Counted from the first letter of the stretch, positions 1 through 10,474 are shown. The stretch: DNA of 64,000 nt from VXMT01 sp965204835 (GCA_965204835.1 OZ242017.1:248001-312000); one strand, 5' to 3'. The notes: generated by a model not told the origin, from the sequence alone. Program-made: numbers and translations.

Positions 1-1929
<1,929 letters not shown>

Positions 1930-1951
1930 CCGGATAGGAACGGCACATCTG

Positions 1952-1970
1952 TCCTAGCAGGTGCTAGGAT
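1952..1970 (+). promoter_or_regulatory. Palindromic operator overlapping an extended -10 promoter
   Basis: An 18-bp perfect inverted repeat, TCCTAGCA-GG-TGCTAGGA, spans 1952-1969. Its right arm is part of the extended -10 element TGC-TAGGAT (1962-1970). A repressor bound here would cover the -10 box of the two-gene cassette that begins 24 bases downstream. This is the expected layout for an autoregulated toxin-antitoxin operon. No convincing -35 hexamer is present, as is usual for extended -10 promoters. Confidence 0.6.
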
Positions 1971-1993
1971 ACGAGAGAGTTGGGAGGGACGTG

Positions 1994-2542
1994 GTGGACA
2001 GTCCCGTCACGTTCGACCGCGAGAAGTTCCGCGAACTCGTGCTCTACGTTGCCCGCGAGTCCGAGGACGATGTGCATTTTGGTGCGACGAAGCTCAACAA
2101 GATCTTGTACTTCAGCGACTTCAAGGCGTTCGCAATCACAGGAAACGCCATCACCGGCGCCGACTATCAACGTCTGGAGCGCGGGCCAGCTCCGCGGCAG
2201 ATTCTGCCGATGCTCCGTGAGATGGAGCGCGAGGGCGAGATCGAGCGGTCGGAGCGCCGGTACTTCAACTTGCTGCAGAAGCGGGTCGTACCGCTGCGTG
2301 ATCCGGACTTACGCAGCTTCTCTGCGGGTGAATTAACGATCATCGATCAGGTCATCAAGGAGTTGTTACTCCTCAACGCTTCGCAGGTAAGCGCGTTGTC
2401 TCATCTCGAGACTGGTTGGCAGGTAGCGAGGCCTGGCGAGACGATCCCGTATCACTCCGCGTACATCTCTGACCGGCGGCCGACCCAACGAGAACTCGCG
2501 AAGCGAGGGATAGCGGCCGGCCATGGTCACGGGTCCGACTGA
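1994..2542 (+). CDS. Panacea-domain (SocA/DUF4065-like) antitoxin candidate
   Basis: This 182-residue protein matches the Panacea (SocA-like, DUF4065) family through the block FGATKLNKILYFSDFKAFA, then GNAITGADYQRLERGPAP and a short LPMLREMEREGEI helix. Known Panacea proteins act as antitoxins that neutralise unrelated toxins encoded next to them. I chose GTG 1994 because GGGAGGG (1982-1988) sits five bases upstream; GTG 1991 is the alternative. The 3' end overlaps the next gene by 20 bases, so the two are translationally coupled. Codon use is more AT-rich than in purL or dnaB, which suggests acquisition by transfer. The family assignment is from sequence; the antitoxin role is inferred from the family and the gene pairing. 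Confidence 0.8.
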   Translation: MDSPVTFDREKFRELVLYVARESEDDVHFGATKLNKILYFSDFKAFAITGNAITGADYQRLERGPAPRQILPMLREMEREGEIERSERRYFNLLQKRVVPLRDPDLRSFSAGELTIIDQVIKELLLLNASQVSALSHLETGWQVARPGETIPYHSAYISDRRPTQRELAKRGIAAGHGHGSD

Positions 2543-2867
2543 CCTTTCCGGCCGGCGCGAGCCGGGTGGCACTGCCGAGATCGTCTACACACCCGGGTTC
2601 GAGCGTGATCTGGCAGCACTGGTCCCGGATGCGGTCCAGCGGGTGTACTTCAAGCGCGACGGCATCGAGTTTCGACTACACCGCGCAATCGAGCTGCAAC
2701 GCATCACCGACGGCGATGGTTATCTGATCACCGAGGATGGTCTCGCCGGTGTGCCCAGTTGCATCATCTGGTTCTCGATAGCGGAGCCGGCAGAGGCGCC
2801 GCCCCGGTACACCCTTGAGAGTGCCGAGTCGGTGGATGCGCCCTTCGAAGAGGAAGACGACACGTAG
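2523..2867 (+). CDS. Small unknown protein, candidate toxin of the Panacea pair
   Basis: This 114-residue protein overlaps the Panacea gene by 20 bases and shares its promoter. It opens with a disordered Gly/Arg-rich stretch, followed by TAEIVYTPGFERDLAALVPD. That segment recalls the first strand and helix of RelE/ParE-like folds, but I cannot identify catalytic residues and do not assign a family. The C-terminus is acidic (PFEEEDDT). No signal peptide or membrane segment is present. In known Panacea systems the second gene encodes the toxin, and that is the only reason for the role proposed here. Base composition matches its partner rather than the chromosome. Confidence 0.55.
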   Translation: MVTGPTDLSGRREPGGTAEIVYTPGFERDLAALVPDAVQRVYFKRDGIEFRLHRAIELQRITDGDGYLITEDGLAGVPSCIIWFSIAEPAEAPPRYTLESAESVDAPFEEEDDT

Positions 2868-2873
2868 CTATTG

Positions 2874-2914
2874 CGAACGTACGTTTGACATCCATGCAAC
2901 GCATGTTCTACCAT
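2874..2914 (+). promoter_or_regulatory. Sigma-70 promoter with a LexA-like box over the -35
   Basis: TTGACA (2885-2890) and TACCAT (2909-2914) are separated by 18 bases. CGAACGTACGTTTG (2874-2887) overlaps the -35 and fits the Gram-positive SOS box CGAAC-RNRY-GTTY. The promoter points at rplI-dnaB-dnaD-like-loader, whose first start codon is about 215 bases downstream. LexA control is inferred from the motif and its position only. Confidence 0.55.
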
Positions 2915-2976
2915 CGACCCGATACGCCGGTGATGGTGGAGGTGTGCGCGGACGGCGATTGCGCTTGATCCCACGT

Positions 2977-3059
2977 CGTGGATAGCCTGTGGGTCACTCG
3001 CGGGTTGTCTACAGGCTCCATCGCCCCCTGTGGCGAGTTGTGAGCGCCCGTGGGGACAA
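2977..3059. other. Cluster of DnaA-box-like 9-mers in the rplI-dnaB leader
   Basis: Three 9-mers lie within 83 bases. TTGTCTACA (3005-3013) and TGGGGACAA (3051-3059) each differ by one base from TTGTCCACA or its complement. CGTGGATAG (2977-2985) differs by two from TGTGGATAA. An inverted repeat AGCCTGT (2984-2990)/ACAGGCT (3011-3017) links the first two. This may be a DnaA-responsive leader of the replication operon, or chance; the matches are imperfect. Confidence 0.3.
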
Positions 3060-3133
3060 CTGCACAGCCGTTCAGTCGCGCGACCGCCAATATCACTGGC
3101 GTCCCGGCTCCGGCACGGCGAGAGGGTTTCGGC

Positions 3134-3793
3134 GTGAAGGTCGTGTTCCTGGAGACCGTTGAGGGGTCCGGCACCCGTGGCGAGGTGAAGACCGTTGCCG
3201 CGGGCTATGCCCGGAACTTCCTGTTGCCGCGCGGCCTTGCCGCCCCGGCAACGCCCACCCTCCTCCAGCGGGCGGAATCGCTCGCACAGGAGGAGGAGGA
3301 GCGACAGCGGCTCCTGGACGAGCAGGCACAAGAGCTTGTCGGCAAGCTCGAGGGCCAGAGGCTCGTGATTCCTGTCCGCGTCGGTGAGCAGGGACGTCTG
3401 TACGGTTCCGTCACGAATGGTGACATTGCCGAGAAGGCTGGGGAGATTCTCGGCGAGGAATTGGACAGGCGTCGCATCCTGCTACCCGAAGCGATTCGCC
3501 AGGTCGGGGTCTACACCGTTCCGATTCGGCTGTCACGTAACGTGACCGTCGAGCAGGAGGTGGTCGTGGTCGACGTCGAGGCGCCGGAAGGCGTCGACGC
3601 CGCAGCCGAAGCTCTCGTGGCGCTTGCGCTCGCGGGAGATGAGGAACCGATCGCCGAGGCGGTGGACGACCCAGACGAGGCAGTCGCTGAGGTCGCGCCG
3701 GAGCCGGGTAACGAATCCTCCGAGGAATCCTCGGGCTCCGAGTCTGTGGCAACCGACCCTGCGGGTGAGCCCGAAGAGGCCCCGGTACCGTAG
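3134..3793 (+). CDS. rplI: 50S ribosomal protein L9 with a long acidic tail
   Basis: L9 binds 23S rRNA near the L1 stalk and limits frameshifting. The N-terminal domain is typical (MKVVFLETVEGSG...GYARNFLLPRGLA), followed by the long connecting helix and the C-terminal domain ending near EQEVVVVDVEAPEG. L9 is normally about 148 residues; this one has 219 because a roughly 70-residue Glu/Asp/Ala/Ser-rich tail follows. GTG 3134 is chosen because GAGAGGG lies just upstream and the L9 consensus starts there; an in-frame start at 3050 would add non-conserved residues. dnaB follows after six bases. Confidence 0.95.
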   Translation: MKVVFLETVEGSGTRGEVKTVAAGYARNFLLPRGLAAPATPTLLQRAESLAQEEEERQRLLDEQAQELVGKLEGQRLVIPVRVGEQGRLYGSVTNGDIAEKAGEILGEELDRRRILLPEAIRQVGVYTVPIRLSRNVTVEQEVVVVDVEAPEGVDAAAEALVALALAGDEEPIAEAVDDPDEAVAEVAPEPGNESSEESSGSESVATDPAGEPEEAPVP

Positions 3794-3799
3794 CCCCTC

Positions 3800-5223
<1,424 letters not shown>

Positions 5224-5227
<4 letters not shown>

Positions 5228-5967
5228 GCGCCGGCACACCCGACGCGGGCTCGGCGTTCGAGGGGTTCGTCGCGGGCGGCGCCGCCACGACCCTGCCCTC
5301 GCAGTTCTTCGTCGAGGTGTTGCCGCGGATCGACGACGAGGCGGAGCTGCGCGTCACGCTCTACGCGCTCTACGCGATCGGGCGCGCCCGGGGACCGCTG
5401 CGCGCCGTCCGCGCCTCGGAGCTCGCGGCCGAGGCGCCGCTGCGGCGGACCCTCGCGGGCTGCGGGGGCGATGCCGCGCTCAGGCCAGCGATCGAGCGGG
5501 CCGCGGAGCGCGGCACCCTCCTCGCCCTGGCGCTCGACGACGGCGACACGTTGTGCTTCGTGAACAACGAGGCCGGCCGCCGCAGCCTCGACCGCGTGCG
5601 GTCGGGCGCGACGCCGCTGCCGGCCGGCGCGCGGCTCGCCGCGCCGCGCGATGAGCGTGCGGACCTCGCCGTGTTCGAGCCGGCGCGGGTCTACGAGCAG
5701 ACGATCGGGCTCTTGAACCCCTCGACCTCCGAGGCGCTCGCGAAGGCGTGCGAGCACTATCCCGAGGAGTGGGTGACCGACGCGCTGCGGGAGGCGGCGC
5801 GCAACAACAAGCGCTCGTGGGCCTACGCGGAGGCGATCCTTCGCCGCTGGGAGCACGAGGGCAAGGACGACGGAACCAGGAGTACGCGCGATGCGTCCGC
5901 TCAAGGAGCTGCTGCAACAGCAGCGCGCGACCACGGCCCGTACGAGCGCATCATCCGCCGCAGCTAG
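5224..5967 (+). CDS. DnaD-domain replication protein
   Basis: This 247-residue protein starts at GTG 5224, four bases inside dnaB. The C-terminal third holds a DnaD/DnaB_2-type domain: YEQTIGLLNPSTSEAL, then HYPEEWVTDALREAARNNKRSWAYAEAILRRWEHEG broken at its usual positions (wv..Ai.eA...n.rsw.Y...iL..W). DnaD proteins remodel origin DNA and recruit the helicase loader in Firmicutes. The N-terminal half (VEVLPRIDDEAELRVTLYAL) resembles the winged-helix half of the family. The last 26 codons overlap the next gene and look unconserved. The name is kept generic because orthology to Bacillus DnaD or DnaB cannot be settled here. Confidence 0.8.
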
Positions 5968-7243
5968 AGCGCAGGCCGCCTCGCGCGAGCCGGTCTGCGA
6001 GGAGTGCGGCGGCGCCCGCTTCGTGCGCGTGACCGCTGATCTCGAACACCGCGACTTCGGCCGCGCCGTGCCTTGCGGCTGCGCGCTCGCGGAGGACGAG
6101 GCGGAGCGGCGCGCCCGCCTGCTGCGCTACTCGCGCCTGGGGGCCCTCGAACGCTTCACGTTCGAGACGCTGCTGCCGCAGGGCCGCTCCAGCGACCGCC
6201 GCGCGCGCGAGCGCTACGAAGTGGCCGTCGATGCGGCGCGCCGGTACGCCGAACGGCCCGAGGGCTGGTTGGTGCTCAGCGGCGTGCCGGGCTGCGGCAA
6301 GACCCATCTCGCGGCGGCGATCGTGAACCGCGCCATCGAGCGCGGAAGCCCCGCGCTGTTCTTCACCGTCGCCGACCTGCTGGACCGTCTGCGCGCCTCC
6401 TACGACGACGACGCGGAGCTGGCCTACGACCGGCTCAGCGAGCACGTCCGCGAGGCGCCCCTGTTGGTGCTCGACGACCTCGACGGCTACTCGCAGACCG
6501 CGTGGGCGCGCGAGAAGTTTGTGCAGCTCGTCTCGCACCGCTTCCACGCGGCCCTGCCGACCGTATTCACGTCCGTCACCGAGCCCGGCGAGATCGAGGG
6601 CCGGCTCGGTGCGCGGCTCGGCGACCCGTCGCTGGTGCAGCAGTTCGTGCTGGAGGAGCCGCCCAGGCAGCACTTCATCGCCGTCGGCGGGATGACGCAG
6701 GAGCGGCTGCCGGCGTTCACGTTCGAGACGTTCCGCCCCGGCGGGCACGGCCTGCGCGGCGAGGAGCGTCGCAACCTGGAGTCGGCGTTCCGCCTCGCCC
6801 GCAACTGGGCCGACAAGCCCCGCGGCTGGCTTGTGCTGCTCGGCGCGAACGGCACCGGCAAGACCCACCTCGCCGCCGCGATTGCCTCGAACCGCGTGGA
6901 GGCGGGTGACCGCGTCGCGTTCGCGACGGTGCCCGACCTCCTCGACGAGCTCCGCGCGACGTTCGACCCGGACTCGGCCGAGCGCTTCGACGCGCTGTTC
7001 GGGCGGCTCCGCGACGTGGACCTGCTGATCCTCGACGACCTCGGCGCGCACCAGTCCAGTGGGTGGGCGCAGGAGAAGCTGTACCAGCTGCTCAACTACC
7101 GGCACCTCGGTAGCCGGCCGACGGTGGTCACGAGCGACCTCGAACTCACGAGGCTGGAGCCGCGGATCGCCTCACGGCTGGGCGACCTGCAGGTGGCGAC
7201 GGTCTACGAGCTGCGGGTGCCCGACTATCGGATGGGCGTATAA
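5891..7243 (+). CDS. Tandem AAA+ helicase loader (two DnaI/DnaC-type modules)
   Basis: This 450-residue protein carries a Cys-rich N-terminus (CEEC at 36-39, CGC at 62-64), then two DnaI/DnaC/IstB-like ATPase modules. Module 1 has Walker A GVPGCGKT (131-138) and Walker B LLVLDD (191-196). Module 2 has GANGTGKT (318-325) and LLILDD (378-383), and ends with the arginine-finger-like RIASRLGD. Both modules open with the same FTFET motif. Usual loaders have one module and 240-310 residues. AGGAG at 5878-5882 supports ATG 5891, which lies inside the DnaD-like gene (77-base overlap). The role, loading DnaB at origin or fork, is inferred from family and operon. Confidence 0.88.
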   Translation: MRPLKELLQQQRATTARTSASSAAARAQAASREPVCEECGGARFVRVTADLEHRDFGRAVPCGCALAEDEAERRARLLRYSRLGALERFTFETLLPQGRSSDRRARERYEVAVDAARRYAERPEGWLVLSGVPGCGKTHLAAAIVNRAIERGSPALFFTVADLLDRLRASYDDDAELAYDRLSEHVREAPLLVLDDLDGYSQTAWAREKFVQLVSHRFHAALPTVFTSVTEPGEIEGRLGARLGDPSLVQQFVLEEPPRQHFIAVGGMTQERLPAFTFETFRPGGHGLRGEERRNLESAFRLARNWADKPRGWLVLLGANGTGKTHLAAAIASNRVEAGDRVAFATVPDLLDELRATFDPDSAERFDALFGRLRDVDLLILDDLGAHQSSGWAQEKLYQLLNYRHLGSRPTVVTSDLELTRLEPRIASRLGDLQVATVYELRVPDYRMGV

Positions 7244-7263
7244 GTAACGTGATTGGGAAACCG

Positions 7264-7272
7264 TGCTATGTT
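7264..7272 (+). promoter_or_regulatory. Extended -10 promoter of the coiled-coil gene
   Basis: TGC-TATGTT (7264-7272) resembles the extended -10 elements seen at 1962, 10428, 23651 and 61548. It lies 44 bases before the GTG start at 7317. No clear -35 is visible. Confidence 0.4.
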
Positions 7273-7316
7273 CCCGGCGCCAGCCGCTCCCACGGCAAAG
7301 GTGACGAGGTACACTC

Positions 7317-7760
7317 GTGGCAATGGCACCAGACACGCTCAGCATCTCGAAAGAGCTGCGCGCGGCAGGCTTCAGCGAGGAGCAGGCCGACGTGCTCGCG
7401 ACGCAGATAGCGGCACAGCCGGAGGACCTCGTCACCCGGCAGGACCTGGCGCTCGCGGTCGCCCAACTCGAGCGGCGCATTGACCGGCTGGACTCCCGGA
7501 TCGACCAGGTCGGCGGGAAGCTGGGTTCACGGATCGACCAGCTTGACGAAAAGCTGGATTCGCGCATCGACCAGGTCGAAGGGAAGCTGAATTCACGCAT
7601 CGACCAGGTCGAAGGGAAGCTCGATTCCCGCTTCGACCAGCTCGACGGGAAGATAGACCGGATCGAGTCGAGACTGGTGATCAAGCTCGGCGCCATCATG
7701 GCGGGCGGGTTCGCCCTGATGCTCACGGCGATGGGTGTTCTCGCGGCGTTCCTGAGCTAG
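7317..7760 (+). CDS. Membrane-anchored coiled-coil protein with 11-residue repeats
   Basis: This 147-residue protein has an N-terminal helical region, a long charged coiled coil, and one C-terminal membrane segment (about 122-146, rich in Gly/Ala/Leu/Met). Residues 58-112 are five consecutive 11-residue units of the form LDSRIDQVEGK. Such hendecads form right-handed or nearly straight coiled coils. The architecture recalls the DUF1640/CCDC90-like group, but I do not assign it. Start choice is GTG 7317 or ATG 7323. It stands alone between the replication operon and moaDE. Confidence 0.7.
   Translation: MAMAPDTLSISKELRAAGFSEEQADVLATQIAAQPEDLVTRQDLALAVAQLERRIDRLDSRIDQVGGKLGSRIDQLDEKLDSRIDQVEGKLNSRIDQVEGKLDSRFDQLDGKIDRIESRLVIKLGAIMAGGFALMLTAMGVLAAFLS
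7488..7652 (+). repeat. Five 33-bp in-frame repeats
   Basis: Five tandem 33-bp units encode the hendecads of the coiled-coil protein. Units 3 and 4 share long identical stretches (for example CGACCAGGTCGAAGGGAAGCT), while the flanking units have diverged, which points to recent internal duplication. Confidence 0.8.
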
Positions 7761-7788
7761 TAGCACGATCGGCATCCAGTGGATGCGG

Positions 7789-8511
7789 TTAAGCGCCGGC
7801 GAGGTGCTCCGCTCCCTCAGGCCGGGGGCTCACGCCCTCCTGCCACATCGACCCGTCGACGCCGTGTTCGCGCTTCCAGACCGGCACCGTCTCCTTGATG
7901 CGGTCGACCGCGCTCAGGGCGGCCTCGAAGGCATCGCCGCGGTGCGCGGCGGAGACGGCCACGAGGAGCGAGACATCGCCAATCTCCAGCATCCCGATGC
8001 GGTGATGGGCGGCGATGGCATGCACTTCGCGGTCCGCGTACTCGGCCAGCACCTCGTCGCCGACGGCGGCCATCTGCCGCTCGGCCATCGGCCCGTACGC
8101 CTCGTACTCCAGGCGCGCGACGGCGCGGCCCTCGTGGTGGTTGCGGACCACGCCCTCGAACAGCACCACGGCCCCGCTCGCGTCGGTGGCGACGAGGTTA
8201 CGCAGCGCGTCGCGGTCCAGCGGCTCCTCCGTGATGAGGTAGCGGGGCGTCGCTGCGGCGTCCGCGCCGCCGGAGATGGGCTGGATCAGCGCCACCTCGT
8301 CCCCGGGCCCGATCTCGGTGGCGGCGTCGAGGCAGTACTCCTGGTTGATGGCGACGGCGAGCGTCGGCAGGTAGGGCTCAAGCGCCGGGTGCGTGCGCTC
8401 GAGGTGGCGATGGAGCTCGGCGACGGTGATGCGGTCCCCGCCGACGCGCTCGTCGAGGTCGCCGCCCATGAGCTCGCGGAGCTGCGCGAAGAGCCGGATG
8501 CGAACCTGCAC
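7789..8511 (-). CDS. MoaD-MoaE fusion, molybdopterin synthase
   Basis: This 240-residue protein fuses the small and large subunits of molybdopterin synthase, which inserts two sulfurs into precursor Z. Residues 1-82 are MoaD (VQVRIRLFAQLRELMGG...) ending in the diagnostic Gly-Gly (81-82, in PISGG). The rest is MoaE, with the active-site lysines in IKETVPVWKRE. The Gly-Gly must be a free C-terminus to carry the thiocarboxylate, so the chain probably has to be cleaved after residue 82, as reported for mycobacterial MoaX. GTG 8511 has a good AAGGAG upstream. It lies alone on the minus strand between plus-strand genes; no other moa gene is nearby. Confidence 0.92.
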   Translation of the reverse strand: MQVRIRLFAQLRELMGGDLDERVGGDRITVAELHRHLERTHPALEPYLPTLAVAINQEYCLDAATEIGPGDEVALIQPISGGADAAATPRYLITEEPLDRDALRNLVATDASGAVVLFEGVVRNHHEGRAVARLEYEAYGPMAERQMAAVGDEVLAEYADREVHAIAAHHRIGMLEIGDVSLLVAVSAAHRGDAFEAALSAVDRIKETVPVWKREHGVDGSMWQEGVSPRPEGAEHLAGA

Positions 8512-8621
8512 GTCGGAACTCCTTCGCCCCGCGTCGGCCCGTCGAGGGGCGACCACCACAGCAAGTATACGCCCGGCTCGCCGCAGCCCCGACCCCGGCG
8601 AGCACCTCGGGACCGGTCGCC

Positions 8622-9353
8622 GTGACGGCGAGGAACGCGCCGCCGACGCTCGTCGCCGCCCTCCGCCAGGGCCTCGCCGACGCCGTGCTCCCGCAACGCT
8701 GCCTCGTCTGCGGCCGCTTCGGCGCAGCCCTCCACCACGAGTGCCTCGATGCGCTGCCCCACGCGAGCCCGCCTCGCTGCCCGCGCTGCTGGCTCCCCAC
8801 GGCCACCCAGCCGCGCGGGTCGAGGCGGCGCGACGGGGCGTGCTCACGCTGCGCGGCCGCCCCGCCGCCATTCGAGGGACTGCGGACGCCGTACCGCTTC
8901 GTCGGCCACGCGCGGCGAGCGGTCATCGAAGCTAAGTTCCGGGGCGTCAGTGCGCTCCTCGAGCCCCTCGGACGGGCCGCGGCCCGCATGGCGCCCGCGT
9001 CGTGGGACGTGGACGCGGTCACCGCCGTGCCCCTGCACGGCGCACGGCGCAGGCGGCGAGGGTTCGACCAGGCGGCGGTGCTCGCCGAGGCCGTCGCCGA
9101 CGAGCTCGGCGTGCCGCTGCGCGATGGCCTGCTGCGACGCAGCCGGGCCACCGGCGCGCAGAGCGCGCTGGGCGTCGATCGACGCCGCCGCAACATGGCG
9201 GGCGCGTTCGAGGCGCGCGGCCCCGCGCCCGCCTCGGTGTTGCTCGTGGACGACGTCGCGACGACCGGGGCGACGCTCGGTGTGGCCGCCCGGGCGCTGC
9301 TCGATGCGGGCGCCGAGCGCGTCTATGCGCTGGCCGTTGCGAGGGAGGACTAG
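8622..9353 (+). CDS. comF: ComF family phosphoribosyltransferase-like protein
   Basis: This 243-residue protein has a Cys-rich N-terminus (CLVCG, CPRC, CSRC) and a C-terminal phosphoribosyltransferase fold with the PRPP-binding loop SVLLVDDVATTGAT. That is the standard ComF/GntX/YhgH layout. In transformable bacteria ComF acts in DNA uptake; elsewhere its role is unclear. The segment VPLHGARRRRRGFDQA is also typical. GTG 8622 is the first start after the divergently transcribed moaDE. The 69 bases to the next gene contain a separate promoter. Confidence 0.9.
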   Translation: MTARNAPPTLVAALRQGLADAVLPQRCLVCGRFGAALHHECLDALPHASPPRCPRCWLPTATQPRGSRRRDGACSRCAAAPPPFEGLRTPYRFVGHARRAVIEAKFRGVSALLEPLGRAAARMAPASWDVDAVTAVPLHGARRRRRGFDQAAVLAEAVADELGVPLRDGLLRRSRATGAQSALGVDRRRRNMAGAFEARGPAPASVLLVDDVATTGATLGVAARALLDAGAERVYALAVARED

Positions 9354-9385
9354 CGGAGGGCTGGTAACCGCGTGCCGCACAGTTC

Positions 9386-9391
9386 TAGAAT
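9386..9391 (+). promoter_or_regulatory. -10 element before the pfkB-family kinase
   Basis: TAGAAT lies 31 bases before the GTG start at 9423. The GGGAGG ribosome-binding site is at 9412-9417. No strong -35 is seen. Confidence 0.35.
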
Positions 9392-9422
9392 CGATTGAAC
9401 GGGGCACCGGCGGGAGGCTCCT

Positions 9423-10382
9423 GTGATTGTCACCGTCACACTCAACCCCGCGATCGACCAGACCATCGAGATCGACGCACTCGTCGAGGGCGACACCAAC
9501 CGTGTCGCCTCGAACCGCTGGGACGTCGGCGGCAAGGGCATCAACGTCGCGCGCGTGCTCAAGGAGCTCGGCTACGAGCCGCTCGCCTGCGGCTTCGCGC
9601 CCGGCGACATGGGCCGGATGATCGAGGACTCCCTGCTCGATGCCGGGATCGGCTGCGAGTTCATGTTCGTGCCGGGCGAGACCCGCACCAACATCACGAT
9701 CCTCGACCGCACCAGCCACGTGCACACCGTCCTCGCCGCGCCCGGCCCGCGCGTGACGGAGCACGCCATCTCGCAGCTGCGCTCGCGCATCGCGCGCAGG
9801 CTGCGGCCGCGCATCGAGAGCTGGCTCGTGCTCGCCGGGTCGATCCCGCCCGGCACCGACGCCGGACTGTACGTCGACCTGCTCGGGATCGCGGCCGACC
9901 GGCAGGCGCGGACGGCGCTGGACGCCGACGGCCAGATCGTCGCGCAGGTCCTGGCGGCGGGCGCTGCCCCGAACCTGCTCAAGCTGAACGACCACGAGGC
10001 CGGGAGGCTGCTGAACACCACCATCCACGACGCCGACGCGGCGCTCGACGCGGCACGCAGGCTGCGCTCGTGGGGCGTCGAGCATGTCGTCATCACCCGC
10101 GGCAGCGAGGGCTGCGTCGCCTCGACGACCGAAGGCGACTTCCGGGTGCCGGCGCCGTCCGTCGAGGTCAACTCGGCGGTTGGGGCGGGCGACGCGTTCC
10201 TCGCCGGGCTGCTGTTCTCGCTCATCCGCGACCACGGCTGGTCCGAGGCGCTGGTAACCGCGACGGCCGCTGGCGCGGCCGTGTGCCTCACGCCGGGCAC
10301 GGCGCTCTGCACGGCCGCCGACACCCACCGCCTGGAGACGCGCGTGCGCGTCGAAGAGGTGGGGCCGCCCGTCGCAGTCTGA
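9423..10382 (+). CDS. fruK: 1-phosphofructokinase-type PfkB sugar kinase
   Basis: This 319-residue PfkB-family kinase begins MIVTVTLNPAIDQTIEI, the opening typical of FruK, LacC and PfkB. It has the GGKGINVARVLKELG substrate loop, the LAGSIPPG segment, and the catalytic GAGDAF signature near the C-terminus. It probably phosphorylates fructose-1-phosphate or a related sugar phosphate (tagatose-6-P, fructose-6-P); these cannot be separated from sequence. No PTS genes lie nearby, so a phosphofructokinase role in glycolysis is possible. GGGAGG upstream supports GTG 9423. Confidence 0.85.
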   Translation: MIVTVTLNPAIDQTIEIDALVEGDTNRVASNRWDVGGKGINVARVLKELGYEPLACGFAPGDMGRMIEDSLLDAGIGCEFMFVPGETRTNITILDRTSHVHTVLAAPGPRVTEHAISQLRSRIARRLRPRIESWLVLAGSIPPGTDAGLYVDLLGIAADRQARTALDADGQIVAQVLAAGAAPNLLKLNDHEAGRLLNTTIHDADAALDAARRLRSWGVEHVVITRGSEGCVASTTEGDFRVPAPSVEVNSAVGAGDAFLAGLLFSLIRDHGWSEALVTATAAGAAVCLTPGTALCTAADTHRLETRVRVEEVGPPVAV

Positions 10383-10427
10383 CGCTTCGCCGCACCCCCG
10401 GACGCTGGCGAATACCGCGCGCATGCG

Positions 10428-10436
10428 TGCTAGGGT
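10428..10436 (+). promoter_or_regulatory. Extended -10 promoter of glyA
   Basis: TGC-TAGGGT (10428-10436) precedes the glyA ATG by 38 bases, with an AAGGGG ribosome-binding site at 10464-10469. It belongs to the recurrent extended -10 group of this window. Confidence 0.45.
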
Positions 10437-10474
10437 GGAATGGCAAGGCACGTCGAGGGTTTCAAGGGGCGAAC

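Noticed and set aside
1931..1946. 16-base near-repeat (CGGATAGGAACGGCAC) also found at 27149-27164
   Set aside because: One mismatch over 16 bases is expected by chance in 64 kb, and the two contexts differ.
2933..2968. 11-codon peptide after the LexA-like promoter (MVEVCADGDCA)
   Set aside because: Too short to support; no conservation evidence and no downstream structure that would make it a leader peptide.
5891..5967. Frameshift joining the DnaD-like gene and the loader into one protein
   Set aside because: The loader has its own ATG and Shine-Dalgarno, and the DnaD-like frame ends at a normal stop after its conserved domain.
7488..7652. Possible CRISPR array
   Set aside because: The 33-bp units are contiguous, in frame and without spacers; they encode protein hendecads.
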